DNA of 64,000 nt, from positions 16,341,628 to 16,405,627 of the forward strand of contig OX463783.1 in the NCBI GenBank assembly GCA_949825025.1, in the 5' to 3' direction. Origin of the DNA: Siphlonurus alternatus. Lineage: Eukaryota > Arthropoda > Insecta > Ephemeroptera > Siphlonuridae. Of the stretch, positions 13,801-28,300 are shown piece after piece; position 1 is the stretch's first letter; each line of letters begins with the position of its first letter. Both the position numbers and the translations under genes were made by a program. The notes under the pieces were generated by a model. It was not told the DNA's origin, did no database searches, and worked only from the letters and a program-made list of their open reading frames with translations.

Positions 13801-16800
13801 AGGTAGAGATAATGCCGGGCAGCTGTTCGACGTAGGTTCCTTTGATTAACATGTAAACTTAAGCCAAATCACAAAAATTCTGATATTTTTTTGAGAGCCA
13901 TAGAAAAAGTTTCAAAACAATTTAACGAGCCGATTTTTTTAAATAATTTTTTAGTTTGTCTCTCCATGGGAAAACCCTTTGCTGAAAATTGAAAGAATTA
14001 GCTTAAAAAAATCGGCTCGTTAAACTATTTTGGAATTTTTTCTATGGCTTTTAGGCACTAATATCTGCCTCTTAAAAAAATTTCAGAATTTTTGTGAATT
14101 TGCTAAGGTTTACATGTTAATCAAAGGGACCTACGTCAAACAGCGAACAGCTGACCGGCGTTATCTCTACCTTAACAGGTTAAAAAATCTGGCTGGCAGC
14201 ATTTTGAAAAAGAGAAAGACTAAATAATTACAGAATCTTAATTTTAAGTGAAGAAAGTCATATCCACTATTGCATCAAAGTATTTTTCTTTTTATGTATC
14301 ACTAATGTAATTATGATCCTATAAATTTAAAAAAAAAGTTGTACAACATTGAACCCTTCATTAAAAGCACTAACTTTGTACAACGGTAAAGCACCATCTG
14401 TTCCAAAGAAAACAACAACATGCAGACATCTTTGGTTCAGGTAGAACACCTCAAAGACACAATGACTCTCACGTACCTCAATGTCGAGCTGCAGGGTGTA
14501 GAAGGGCTGCACATTCTCGGACTGTTGCTCCCCCTTACGCTGTACATGCGAGCACAGCTGGCCACGGAAGATGTCAGAGACGGGAGAACGACCAAAGTCA
14601 GACCTACGTGTCAGGCAAGCTCGGTTCTTAGAACGCATTACCTGTAGACATAAACCCATGAGACTTGTTAAAAAATGTTCACTACTAAAATATAGTTGAA
14701 TTTACAGAAGATGGTAATTTTATTTTGTATCTGGAGCATCTTAGCAAGCTGCAAGGACTAGACAGCTCACTTACACATGCCCATCCTCAATGTTCCCGCC
14801 ATTAGCACACCCTGGTGGCTACAAATGGAACCACAACGGCCGGCTTAAAAGGAGCGGGGTACCTGCATACTTTAGTTTATATAAAATGCAACTGTCTCCA
14901 TAAAAAATAAAATTATATATTATTACAATCTTAAATTACTCCTAACTAACTTACTGTACTTGATAAAACTGTCCTATTTCACTGTTCACTTTAGTTTTAC
15001 TGACAATAATTATTTGAATGAAAATAATAAAATATGTAACATTTTGGAGAAATGTCTAATTATTGATTCCAGTCAGAAGTAGAATTATAGAAATCTTGAA
15101 ATTTTTATGTCAGCTGATTTAGCGATGTAGGTTGTTTTAGGTTTTAAAAGCATTAAAAAAAATAGGGTTGTTCTGTTTCTACCCTAATGGAATTAAAAGC
15201 TTTTAACTTGTCTTGTTGGACACTTAATTCAAATGCGACTGTTAACTTTCTGGTATTTTTAATTAATTACTGCATCAATTAAATATTTAAAAAAAAATTA
15301 ATTGGTGAACTAAAATAGTCCTCTATATTGTGATGTCTTATTACACCAATAACAAGTGACAACGTACCGTCCACTGCTCCTCCCCCTCCTCCTCAGAGGT
15401 GTGGTGATGGGCGTCGCCGTTGGTCACTGCTGCAACCGGCTCCTCTGCACCGTTCACCAGAGAGTCTCGTGGGTCCTCCACCAGCTTCATCAGCTGTAAC
15501 AGAGGAGGGTGCACCGTCAGCACTAACATAGCAGCTGTTTCATATGAAGTACGTTAGTGTAAAATATGTATTGCTTAATGATCATTGCACTTATTTGATG
15601 AGAATAAAAACTATACACTAGCTATACTGTGATTAACTGACATCTGAAAATCTGTTTATCAAATGAAAATAGGACATATGATGAATGATGATATACAGGG
15701 CTAGTTATCAATAGTGGACAGAGTTTAGTTCAGTGTGAATACACTGCCCCACTTATTTTGACTGCAGCAGTAAGCCATCACACCGATAATATGAAAGAAC
15801 AATGTAAAATATATTGTATCTGGAGCATCTTAGAAAGCTGCAAAGACTAGACAACTCACTTACACATGCCCAGCCTCAATGTTCCCGCCATTAGCACACC
15901 CTGATGGCTACAAATGGAACCACAACGGCCGGCTTAAAAGGAGCGGGGTATGAACAGGAACCAGACAGACTTCTTTTAAATCCATTTACATTTTACTGAA
16001 AATTTTTTAGCTTTATTGTTCCAACTTAAGTATTATGACAAATAATTGTACATTTTTTGGTTTACCATGAAGTCAATTGAAGTAACAAGAAATTAAAATA
16101 TAGATTTTTAATATCTATAATTAATGAAGTGAGAGTTAGGAAGTCACACACAGGTGACCAAACTGACGATAGTAAATGAATTATCCAAGAGATTCAGAAA
16201 AGACTGCCGAAGACTTGTTTAAATCTTCTAGGTCACACATCTGTACTTGAGATATGCCTATAGTATAAAAATTCTAAAGGGAGCTGCGTCTCAAATACAA
16301 ATTAGACACTCACCATTACCACCAAGAGTTTTTAAGAGTTAATAATCAATGCTGGCATTACCAACTTTAACTAATTTGCAATTTGCAGCTTGATACTCTT
16401 TAAATAATAAGGCTGATGAACAAACGAGGAAAATGAAAAATGTGTCTCCTCACCTCAAGCATCTCGTCATTGAGAGCGTTGAGCAGACAGGAGAGGAACT
16501 CCTCTGCGTCTTCCTGTCGTCCCTCCACCTTGAAGGCAGCTGAGCGAATGGAGCCGAGCATGGCATAGACGCAGCTGGGCTCAAAGGGTGGACCCTGGGG
16601 CACATCAATCACTGCACCCTCCTCTCCTTTGCGAGCAGCGTTCTTCTCCTTGCGAGCAGGGCGAGAGCCGGTAGGCAGCATGGAGAACTCCTGCATGAAC
16701 TCAACCCTGCAAACAGAGCAACGTGGAGGTCAGTAATTTACTTCTTCTACCATCTTGGTGCTAACAATAACATCAACTTTATTAATCAAACTGTAGCATT

Positions 16801-19800
16801 CTTATAAATCCTATAATTTAATATTTATTGTTAGTTAAGGGTAAGATAACACGAACAATCGATTGTTGTTAGTCCCATTTGATTAACATGTAAACCTTAG
16901 CAACCTCATAACGATTCTGAATTTTTTTTGAGAGACAGTTCTTGGCATTAAAAAAATATGGAGAAAATTTCAAAACAATCGGACGATCCAATTTTTTTAA
17001 ATGAATTTTTTAAATTTTCAGTATAGGGCTTTCCCATGGAGACCGAAACTAAAAAATTAATTTAAAAAAATTGGATCGTCCGATTGTTTTGAAATTTTCT
17101 CCCTATTTTTTTAATGCCAAGAACTGTCTCTCAAAAAAAATTCAGAAGCATTATGAGGTTGCTAAGGTTTACATGTTAATCAAATGGGACTAACAACAAT
17201 CGATTGTTCGTGTTATCTTACCCTTAAAAAAATACAATCACATAGAATTAATATTCAACTTTCTTCCAAATAAATAAAATAATGACATTTCATACACCAT
17301 CACTACGTTTACATGACGGTGTTTAATACGCATCCGTTGAAGACACCTCATAAGAATAACATTATCTGTCGTCAACGAATATGCATTAAACACCGTCATG
17401 TAAACGTAGTGCATGCACTTCATTTAAATACGCATTGAAAAAGACACATTTTTATTATATTATCATTAGACATAACATTTGCAGCAGCATTAATTTGTAT
17501 GTCCCACTACTAGGGCTCAGGCCAAGTGCCAGGGCCCACTCTCGGGGACTAGGACGCGCGGCCCTGACCCTTGCAGCCAGGACGGCGTGGGGGCCAGGGT
17601 GAGTGCGCGACCCTTGCTTTACCACGGGTGTAACACTGGACACGCAATATGCGGGACCACTTGACTCCACGTGGCGTGTTAGAAAATTCAAACGATGGGA
17701 CAACTTGAGGTAATATTAAAAAGTGTCAGGATATAAAGAGGAAACGGAATTTCAAAACATCGTCGCAAAATAAGGAAAGCACATGTTGTGGTTTCCTCCC
17801 GCGTAACCGCAGCACAGCGATTAAAAATAACAACAAAATCCGTTGTTTGCATTCTCCATTTTATTTATAAATATTTTAATTAGCTACCCTTTTCTTTCCT
17901 GAAAGGAATATTTTCATTACTTCCAAACTTGCGTTTACGTTACGAAATAAAAATTACCATGATAATAAATCTTACTAAACGGTTTGTTATTTATTATGAT
18001 AATAATAATAATAATAATTGTTCTCTTCGACAAGAAAGCTCGAACAGCGGTGATTGTCGACATTGCTGTCCCGCTGGACGAGAATCTTGTGACCACAGTT
18101 GCGGAGAAAAAGCGCAAGTACCAGCCACTTGCTGTTGAGCTCAAAGACATGTACCAGCTCCGTAGTGTTGATGTGGTTCCAGTTGTAATCTCTAGTAACG
18201 GTCTTGTGACCAAAGACTGGTCAGATGCCAGAGAGAAGTTGGCTCTCAAAGAATACCATGTGCGTGTCATGCAGAAGGCTGCTATTCTTGGCACGGCTAA
18301 CATTATGCGCAAGTTTTTGAGCTTGTAGCACCCCTGCATGCTTACCCGCAATCCCCTCTCAATGTTTGGTACAGGCACTTACACCTTGGCTCAATTGAGC
18401 CCGGTGTTTGTGTTATAGTAAAGAAAGTAACAAGAAATAATAATAATAATTTTATTTCGATTTTGGTTGTACAAAAGTCAACATCAATCACGTCACAAAA
18501 AAAAAAAAAACATGTTAAAACCAACAAAAAACACGATAAAAACATTAATATACAACAAATTTCATACAACCTTTAAGGTAGAGATAACCAGCCCCATGTT
18601 AAAAAATATCCCATTCATAAAAATTATGAAAAAATTTAGAATGTTCTCCTTAATATACCTAATCAGTTGGTAAAATATCAGGTATACAAAAACGAGCTAG
18701 TTTTGGAGTTATTAATTTTTAAAGTTGACTAATTTAACATGGAATTTTCATTTTTCCATGTTAAATTAGTCAACTTTAAAAATTAATAACTCGAAAACCA
18801 GCTCGTTTTTGTATACCTGATATCTTACCTACTGATAAGGTATGTTAAGGAAAACATTCTAAATTTTTTTTCATAATTTTTATGAATGGGATTTTTATTA
18901 ACATTGGAGGTATTATCTCTACCTTAAACACTGTTCTGAGAGTTTATTTGAAAAGAACATTTTCACGGAATAAAATTCTTTCTTTATAAGCACATGATCT
19001 CTAAGCTTGCTTTTAAACAACTGGTCGCTCTCAATATTTCTGATACAGGCTGGCAAAAAATCATAAATTTTTGCACTTTGGTATAGTGGACTTTTTTCTA
19101 ATAGAGCAGACCTATGACTATTACACTTTTCTGCTTATTTCTAGTTTTATATACATGATTATGACACTCAAAATATTCTGGGTGTTTCCTTCTAAATAAG
19201 GCACAACTTAAAATATACAAAGAAGGTAATGTAAGCATGTTATTTTTTTTAAAGTGTGACACACAAGAGTCTCTCTTTTTGAATCTCAATATTGTCCTGA
19301 GTGCTCTTTTCTGGGCCACAAACAATCTTTAATAGATTGTTCATACGCACCATAAAAAATCAAACCATTATTATTATTATTTTAAATAACGTAAATAAAA
19401 ATAAGGTAAGCCAAATGCTTAATTTATAAGATACAAAAGTTCGAAACAAAAATACAAAAGGTTATTAAAGAAAAAAAAATTAGTAAATTAATTTTTAATG
19501 CTCAAGGACGTCATTGTGACAGTATACCTCGAAATTGGTTTAGTCGTGTTCGAAAATGGCAACATCATAAGATATAAAATAATTTAGCATGAGTAAAATA
19601 AAAAAAAAACTTGTCATGACACTTCCTGCTAAAATGAGTAGTTTTTATTTGTCATAGTTCACCATGAAGCGTTAAAGCACGTAGCAGTGTTCTCTGTAGA
19701 ATGCCCTGCTTGACCGTGTTTTAAGCCGGTATTACACGATACAATTTTTCTGATTATTGCATACAATTTTTCCTTACAAGAAAACTTGAACTCCATTTGT

Positions 19801-22800
19801 TTGTGGAGATGAAATTTTCTTCCGAAAATTTGTATGCAAAATTGTATCGTGTATAATACAGGCTTTATCTTACATGCAATGAAACTCCACTCCGCCACTC
19901 CAGCTCCAGGAATGTTTTAAGCCTCAGCTCTAAGCTGCCGCATTGCCCGACAGCTAGCGGCCACGCCGCATCGCCTCCCCTAGCTAGCAGCCGGCTACTG
20001 GCTGGCTCAGTGAAAACTCAAAAGGAATAAGACTCGCGTTTTACATCATACAAGACACGAACTGACAAGATTTTTTTAGCAGGTGCTCCTAAGATACGAT
20101 AATATAGTTATCTCTATTAGTCCGTGCACCATCACTATCGCCACAACATTTATTTTTATTCTGATTGCATCAATCGCTCGTTTTTTTTTTTTGTTTTTTT
20201 TTTTTTTTTTATTGGTCATTTAACTTGTACATCAATCAAGATTATATATCATAATCTTATCGATTGAAAATTTACATATATGTAATATTCTTCAAGACCT
20301 AACTTCAAAAATATTTTACTTTTCAAAACATTTTGTTATAATATTATTATTATTATTATATAATCATATAATTATTATTAATTTTAATATTTCTTCAAAA
20401 ACAAATTTATTTTATATATTTATAATTCAAAACAATATATGTCATTAACTTATTGCAATTAAATAAGGAAACACATGCAACAAAAAACTTTTTTTTTTTT
20501 TTTTTTACAATTTCAATTTCCCTAAGGCTCTAGAACAATGCAACACATCCTATCTGCATTTTCAACTCTTCCTACTGAAACACAAACAATTGCCCATCAA
20601 TGATTTTCAAAACGTAAAGAATTTTCATTCACTAATAATACTAACATATATATCGTACATATCCTTGCGTGCAAAATACTTATTTTTTATTAGCTTCATG
20701 GATATTCCTTTGTGCTGATTTACCATTTTGTATTTATTTTTATTTAAAAATTATGAGTTCATGACATGTCATTACAAACTAGTAGTGAAAGGTGAAAGTT
20801 CTAACCACGTACCATGACCAACGGTGCATGCGAGAATGCAGTATATCTTATCAAATTTTATCATTTACGAAACAAAACAAAAATCGTGAGTTGGACTTGA
20901 GCATTCAAACATACTATTTTCAATGTCGTAATTTAAATTTCAAAGCGTTAGGTAATTGATATAACAAATGATAACAAAACTATAATAATATAATATATTT
21001 TTTAATATAATGCACGAGCTAGATGACAAGCATCCATTCCTGCGCCCTACAAAATAAATAATTTATCTGCTAAAATTCTGAGCGCGTCGTAGGAGTATAT
21101 ATTACTAGTATATATACTATCTACACGTGCAGGGAAGCTCGCGTTTTGTTATAATTTAAACACTGCTCCGCACAACAGCAGCATTATCTAGATAGCAGGA
21201 GGCAGGAATCTATAATATAGTTTCTATGTGGCTAGCTTCCTGGACCATCCTGCTAGCTGCAGGTGGCTTCTTCGGTGTAGCATCGGACACGCTCACGGCT
21301 GGAGTGCAGTGAACAGCACAGCGCAGATCTCGCATATCCACCGAGTCGACCGAATTTAATTTCGAAATATTCAATGAACACATTATACGATCATGCGAGA
21401 CAACATAATTATTATACACAATATTCTCAGAGAATAGTCATAATTTCTATTATAAATTTATTATAACCTAAAGGTCCTAAAGACATAATATGGCCCTTAA
21501 ATTCAATACAACACGCATAATTTACATTGGAAAGTCATCGCGGCTTATCGTAAAAAGCAAATTAATAATTATTGCAATAAAAAAAAGTATAGGGCGAACA
21601 AGTCTTATTTTTTTTACTCGCGCCAACGACGGGTGACAAAACGAGGACAAAATATTCCATATGAGTGTCTTTCGAGAGAATTTTTATTGCCATTTCAAGC
21701 GTTATCTTTAAATATTGCAAAGTTTGCGTACTTTACTAGAAGACATAATTTGCCAGCTACTATAATTGACTTCTTTATAAGAATTTGATCAAGTAATTAT
21801 AAAGCATGCTTAGCGTGTTTTTTTACAAGAAAACTGTGCACACCGTCCCCAGCTATGCATGCCGCAGCGGTAAGCTGCAGCGCCGCTGAAGCACCGGCCT
21901 GCGTATATAATACTAAGGTGGGTAAAGGTAAACCTTCTACCTTTACCCACCTTGTATAATACGACCGGCAGAGCAGCACAACACCGTACAGCGCGCTGAC
22001 ACGCTTGGCTTGACTTCCGCCTGTTCGTGCATTTCAAATATTTCAATACATTATCAATTCCATGTAAAAGTACCTTTGAGCACTACTTTTATAACATATT
22101 ACAAAATATTAAAATATATCGATACTGATTTTTGTAAATTATATTCGTACGTATCACTGCAGGTGCGACGTAACTAAAAATTAAAAAATGATGTCGTATT
22201 GATCAAAACCAAAGCTTCTCTTGCCAGATTTAACACGCCATGACATAAAAATTAAGCGTCAAATCTTAACGTTATATTTGATTATCAATTATCATATCCA
22301 TGGGAGCACTGTGCAGCAGCCAGTGTAACAAGGCACAAAAAAGACAAATTATTACAAAATACTGTATACAACGTATCAGATCTATACATAAATCCAGAGT
22401 GTAGCTGGGTCATGAATGCTCGCTGCTCGCCATGCAAACGATCTTGCTGCACTCGGTAACTTTTGTGGCCCTCTCAATGATGCAATAAGGATACGTCCGT
22501 CACTAATCAGAATTATTTTCTCAAAGGTGATTACTCTCGTGCTAATTACCAATGTCTATCATATATGCTTAAAACACGAAATGCAAGTTTTGCAGATTTT
22601 TGTTCACGTTTCACGTCAAAGAATGATGACGATAAAAATTTAGGTACAATACAAATTTATAACGTAATCATACAACAGTAAAATTTATACATATACTGTA
22701 ATGTATTTAATTTGGGGTTAAGAAATTGCTATTTGACAATAAGTTGAGAACTACAGGAGGAATCAGAATACGAATTGTAGTTTAAATTTTATTTTTGTAA

Positions 22801-25306
22801 GAATTACAAATAAATTTTATTTATACATAATGCTATAATTATGCTTTACGGGGTAAGCCAGCAGCATTATTACCTCGGACGTTCACAAATAAACCTTCCC
22901 AGCACTTGTTTATAATAGCTATTGTTATGACCAATTAGATTGTGCAACTGTATTCTTCCACAGTTTCCTCAATAAATGTATTGTAGCAAAATAAATTTTC
23001 AACTAAAATAGCATTTTTTTTTTTTAAATTTAGTTTTGTTATTATAGCTGTCTTAATAACTAATTAATTTATACTCCTTATCTAATAACAAAGTTTTCAA
23101 ATTTAATAAAAACTAAATTATAGGAGGCGATCCAAACATCAAATTTAATTCTCGTACCTAAAAATTCTTGTTCAACTTATAATACAATACATATGCCACT
23201 AGCATACAGAGTATAGCTCGAAGCAAGCTGAAAACCCTGCAAGGAATACAATACATATCTAACACATATCGCAAAATGGTTGATTGTTGTATTTTATATA
23301 AGCTTCCAATGCAGTATATCTCTTTCATTCTCTAAATTCTATAAAAGTGCAGACCATAATGTCAGTGGAAAATAATTATCTGAATAATTATGAACTAAAT
23401 CGGAACTGTAGAAAAAAATTCTCAATATTAACCTTTACGAAACAACAACAAACAACATAAACACTTTAGATAGAAGCAATTCTCCAATCTTACTTGTAGG
23501 CCAACCTGTTTAGATAAAATTGTTATGATGTCAATACATCACTACTATATAAAATAGCTAGCATATAATTATAGTAAATACTAAAGCAATCAATTTCCCA
23601 TCAAACCTCTATAAAGAATATTACCAAATAATCAAAGCTTGTACTCACACTGCATCAATGATTGGAGTTGGGGACTTGGCGTTATGTTTGAAGTGACGTT
23701 GCTTGGCAGGTAAGTTTCTCATCAGATTGAAGAAGGGAGGACAGGCAAGCAGGGCCTGCAACGTGGCATTGACGTAGCACCAGTTGCTACGATTGGTCAG
23801 GCCTCGCGGTTGTAGAGCGGAGCTACGATGGTCCAGTTGATACTTGCACAGGTACTCTGAACACAAGAAAGAAGGGAGGGCACGGGTTAAATCTTCTACA
23901 TGAAAACTAGAGCAGATCACAGGTAAATTTAAAATCCTATATGTCCCATATAAGTTTATTGAGCTCTTCATCAACACTACAGTATAGCAGTCTTGCAGTC
24001 TTATTGAAGGAAAGGTATGAGAATTAGAATGGGACACACATCACAAATGCCGTGTAAATTATTGACAGGTTAATAATTATTAAATAAAGTGTGAGAGAAA
24101 AAAAAAATCCAACAAAAAGCTACTCAACGCCTTTCTTTTTTTCACACTTACAAAACTGGTTGTATTACACGATACAATTTTGCTATTTACTGTAGATTTT
24201 TCCTTACAAGAAAACTTCCAACTCCACTTGTTTGTATGAAGATGAAATTTATTTTGAAAGCAAAAATTTCTATGCAATAAATAGAAAAACTGTATCAAGT
24301 AATACTGGCTTCAGATATAAAATATCATGAGAATTATTCAATCTGACTGACAGTGATTTTTATTAATATCATTTCTTTCAAGCTCTTTAGCACCAATTTA
24401 GCACAAAAAATTACTAACGAGTAAGTGCCAGATTTAACCCAATTATTAGTGAAAAGACTGCAAAGCCAATGATGCTTAAACTTTTAAACTTTTTAAAAAC
24501 AGGCTATTAAGAAAGAGATTAGAGACCCTAAATCTTAGCACATTAAGCTTATGTATTTCCTACTATCTCTTGCATCAATACAGATATACCGGTAAGTTAT
24601 TTTGTATCTGGAGCATCTTAGCAGGCTGCAAGGACTAGACAGCTCACTTACACATGCCCAGCCTCAATGTTCCCGCGATTAGCACACCCTGGTGGCTACA
24701 AATGGAACCACAACGGCCGGCTTAAAAGGAGCGGGGTATTATATAACACAAAATTTTAGTTAATAATTATATGCTGATGTTAATTTTGAGCCTGACCAAA
24801 ATACTGAGAAAACAGTTTCTAATGTCAATACAGAAACTAATTTGATTTATACTAAAATAAAGAGGATTTATTTACAAGTTATGTTATAAGGGATATAGCT
24901 ACTGATATAAATATAGCTCACTTTTCATGTTGTGGCACCATCAAATCATTAACAATAAAATTAAAGGGCAAAGAGTTTAATTAAAATTAAACTTCTTTAT
25001 GGTACTGAGAGGTTCTTGTTGCATCATACTAATACAAAGAAACAGTATGTGAATGTTGGTTAGCTCTTAGCCAATTTGGGGAGGGGGGGGAAAGGAAGGG
25101 GGGAAGGGGTAGAATATTAACAAAAATTCGTGTATGAACAAACTTTTTGCTAACAGGGGCAATAAATTTAAAGGCCAAACTTTGAAAACAGATCACTTAA
25201 AAAAAAGTGCAATAGGAATGGGAATCAAAATTTAAGACCCACAAAAAACATTCATAGGTGGACAATTAATTCAACTTTTTTAAAACTACAGCAAACGTCA
25301 AGCCAC

Positions 25307-25337
<31 letters not shown>

Positions 25338-28300
25338 AAAAGGAGACACCTTTGAACCATTTTGGAAACCGTGTACTTTTTATATTCTACTTTTATCCCA
25401 TACTTACATCAACATTAATTTAACTCAAAAAATTAATGAAACTACTTTTTTTCCAATAATAACTGTCTCATTTAAAAAAAATGTTACATTTACATAATAT
25501 GGATTTCCTATTAAAGGTTAATCTTACCTCCAAGTCTGTATAGAAGAGGGTCATCCATTAGATGATCTTGCTCAGACATCTGGGACTTTGTCTTGGCAAG
25601 AGGACTGATTATATCTTGAGCCACGCTCGGAGAATCACTCTGAGTATACGGGTTGACTCTCGCCAGAGGTTTGGAGGATGGCGACTGATCTTGTAGTGGA
25701 GAAACTGGGGTAGAAGCCTGGACGATGCTAGCCCACGACTTGGTAGGAGGTGGCTGAGGAGTCGTAACTTGAGGTGTCACTGGAGTAGTTGGGGGTTCAG
25801 GTGATGATAGTACAGGAGGTTGTGGTGAATCATCAGCACAATTAAGTGCAGGTAAAGCTAAAGTAATTGTTTCAACAGGTGTTTTGGGGGGTTCAAGTTC
25901 AGGTATATACTTAATTTCAGCAGGAGAAGTTGTTTTAATATAATTTAAATCAGGAACTTCAGGTTGTAAAAATGTAACAGCTGGCATAGAAGAAAATTTT
26001 GAGTGTGATACAAATTCTACAGATGACCTGACCGTAGTAGATTGTTTTGCATCAGGGGTTCTTTTTTTAAATGGGGGTGGTGGTACTGAAGGTTTTATAG
26101 TTTCAGTTTCAAAACAATTCTGCTGAGGGGGACTTTTTTGTGGAGTCGCTACTTCAGGTTCTGATTTAATAATATTAATTTCTTGTTGTTGTTCATGTAC
26201 AGGTATTTCAGGTGTAGTGATAATATCAATTTTAGTTTCATTTATTAAAACAACTGGCTCTTCAATTGGTACTTTTTCTACTTTGATTTCTTCAATTTGC
26301 TGAACAATTACAGGTTGGGGTGAAACTGGTGGTGGGATTGAATAATCATTATGTATTTGTTGATTTTCTACGACCATCTGTTGTTGTTGCAAATTTTCAA
26401 CAGCTATATGTTGTTGAGCCTCAGGTTGCATTGGCATTTGATGCATTTGATGTAAATACATCTGCGGAGGATGATGGAAATACATTTGAGATGGGTGTGT
26501 TTGTGGATTAGGATTATACATTGGAACTGGTGCACTAATATATAACGGATGTCCAGAAACATGTTGAGCATTAGTATGATGCGGCATGTAACCATAAGGA
26601 GAGTGTTGATTATGATACATGTATTGTTGATGTTGTTGATATTGTTCTTCAGCTGCCATTTTATAATCACGTTGATTTTTAGGTTTATTCATTTTTGGTC
26701 CCCCTCCACGACGCTCTTTTGTTTCTTTATAAGGTTCGTACACCTGATGATTTTGTTGCTGCTGTTGTTGTTGATGGTATCCCGACATGGGACTGACAAA
26801 ACTGTGTACATTAGCGTTGACGCTAAGGTTAAGATTATTGACTAAAATACCCTGTCCTGTGGACATCATCAAAGGGTACATTTGTTGAGGTGGAGGTGCT
26901 GGCTGTGGGATGGGAGGCGGAGGGGCAGCAACGGCCACAGGAGGTGGCACCATTGGTTGGTACATTGGTACCGGAGCCAATGCACCACGTGGAGCAGGGA
27001 TCACAGCTGGGGCAGCAACAGGAATCTCTGTAAAACATCAGGGAACGAGAGGTTAGAATAAATCATTATAGCAACATGCATCAAAGCACCTAATAAATGG
27101 AAAGGTAGGGAGTGGAGGAGGAGGGGGGGGGGGAGAGAATCATCAACAAATACGATTTTATTACAATACATTGTTATGAACACTGAATGCAGAAAATAAA
27201 AAATTAAAATTAAAACACACAGTAGAGCCACAGTAGAGAAACTTAACCTTTCATACTTAATTAAATACATACATTGCTCGCTCTTAATCTGAATGGGAGA
27301 ATAGTTCCCCTATCAAGTAGAAATAAATAATGCCGCCAACCGGTATTGTGAATGCAACACCTTACTGGTAGCAGAAAGGTAACATGTTATGTCAATAAAA
27401 AAAATCTACAACCACTTTGCCTGTCGATTTGTTTAACCCTATAACATCTAAACATTGAAAAATTAGGCTCAAAAAGTCAAAGAAAACCATAATATTCTGT
27501 ATGGTTCACACACAATAAAGTTTTAATGTTTTGTATGTCCCACTACTAGGGCCCAGGCCAAGTGCCAGGGCCCACTCTCGGGGACTAGGACGCGCGGCCC
27601 TGACCCTTGCAGCCAGGACGGCGTGGGGGCCAGGGTGAGTGCGCGACCCTTGCTTTACCACGGGTGTAACACTGGACACGCAATATGCGGGACCACTTGA
27701 CTCCACGTGGCGTGTAAATAAATTCAAATGGTGGCATAAAATTTAAAAAAAAAAATCTAAACATTATCACAACATTGTTGTAAAATGAATGAAGAGAAAC
27801 AGAAAGAATTCTAGAGAACAAACATATGACATATTTGACCATACATAGAGAAGCAACTAACTTTTTAAAATTTCTGAAACAAATTTAACTTGCATCAGTT
27901 TAATTTATATCAGTTTTAGGAGCCTTCAGTATTACACATCTTACAAGTTAGTTTATGTGTAGATTCGACTATGAGAGTTTGCCATCTTTATTATTTTACA
28001 CAGGCAGACATACAACGACAATCTGTCTGGAAGCTAGGCGCTGTATTGTATATTACTGGCCATACTACTTCTGCTGCAACCAGTCAACAAAGCTAGCAGC
28101 TAAAGCACAATTTGTCAGGTACTAACCATAGTTCTGTGGCTGCTCCCAGGTAGGCGGCTCATGCTCTTCTACCCCTGCTTCCTGCTGGTCCGCTGCTGCA
28201 ACCTCATCTGCCCAGCTGACTATAGGCTCGGGCTCGGCAGGTTTGTTGACTACCGGCGTTGCCGCGGCAACAGTGGCAGTGTCCGCCCCAAACAAGATGC

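Noticed and set aside
17984..18330. Possible host gene nested in a USP10 intron
   Set aside because: The frame resembles the C-terminal module of retroelement proteins, has no upstream RT or promoter, and begins in a simple ATA repeat.
21210..22046. Short minus-strand frames in GC-richer patches of the large USP10 intron
   Set aside because: Cysteine- and alanine-rich but unlike any family I know, without credible splice sites; probably chance frames.
26320..26845. Plus-strand frames opposite the large USP10 exon
   Set aside because: They are shadows of the CAG/CAT-rich minus-strand coding sequence, which alone joins in phase to neighbouring exons.
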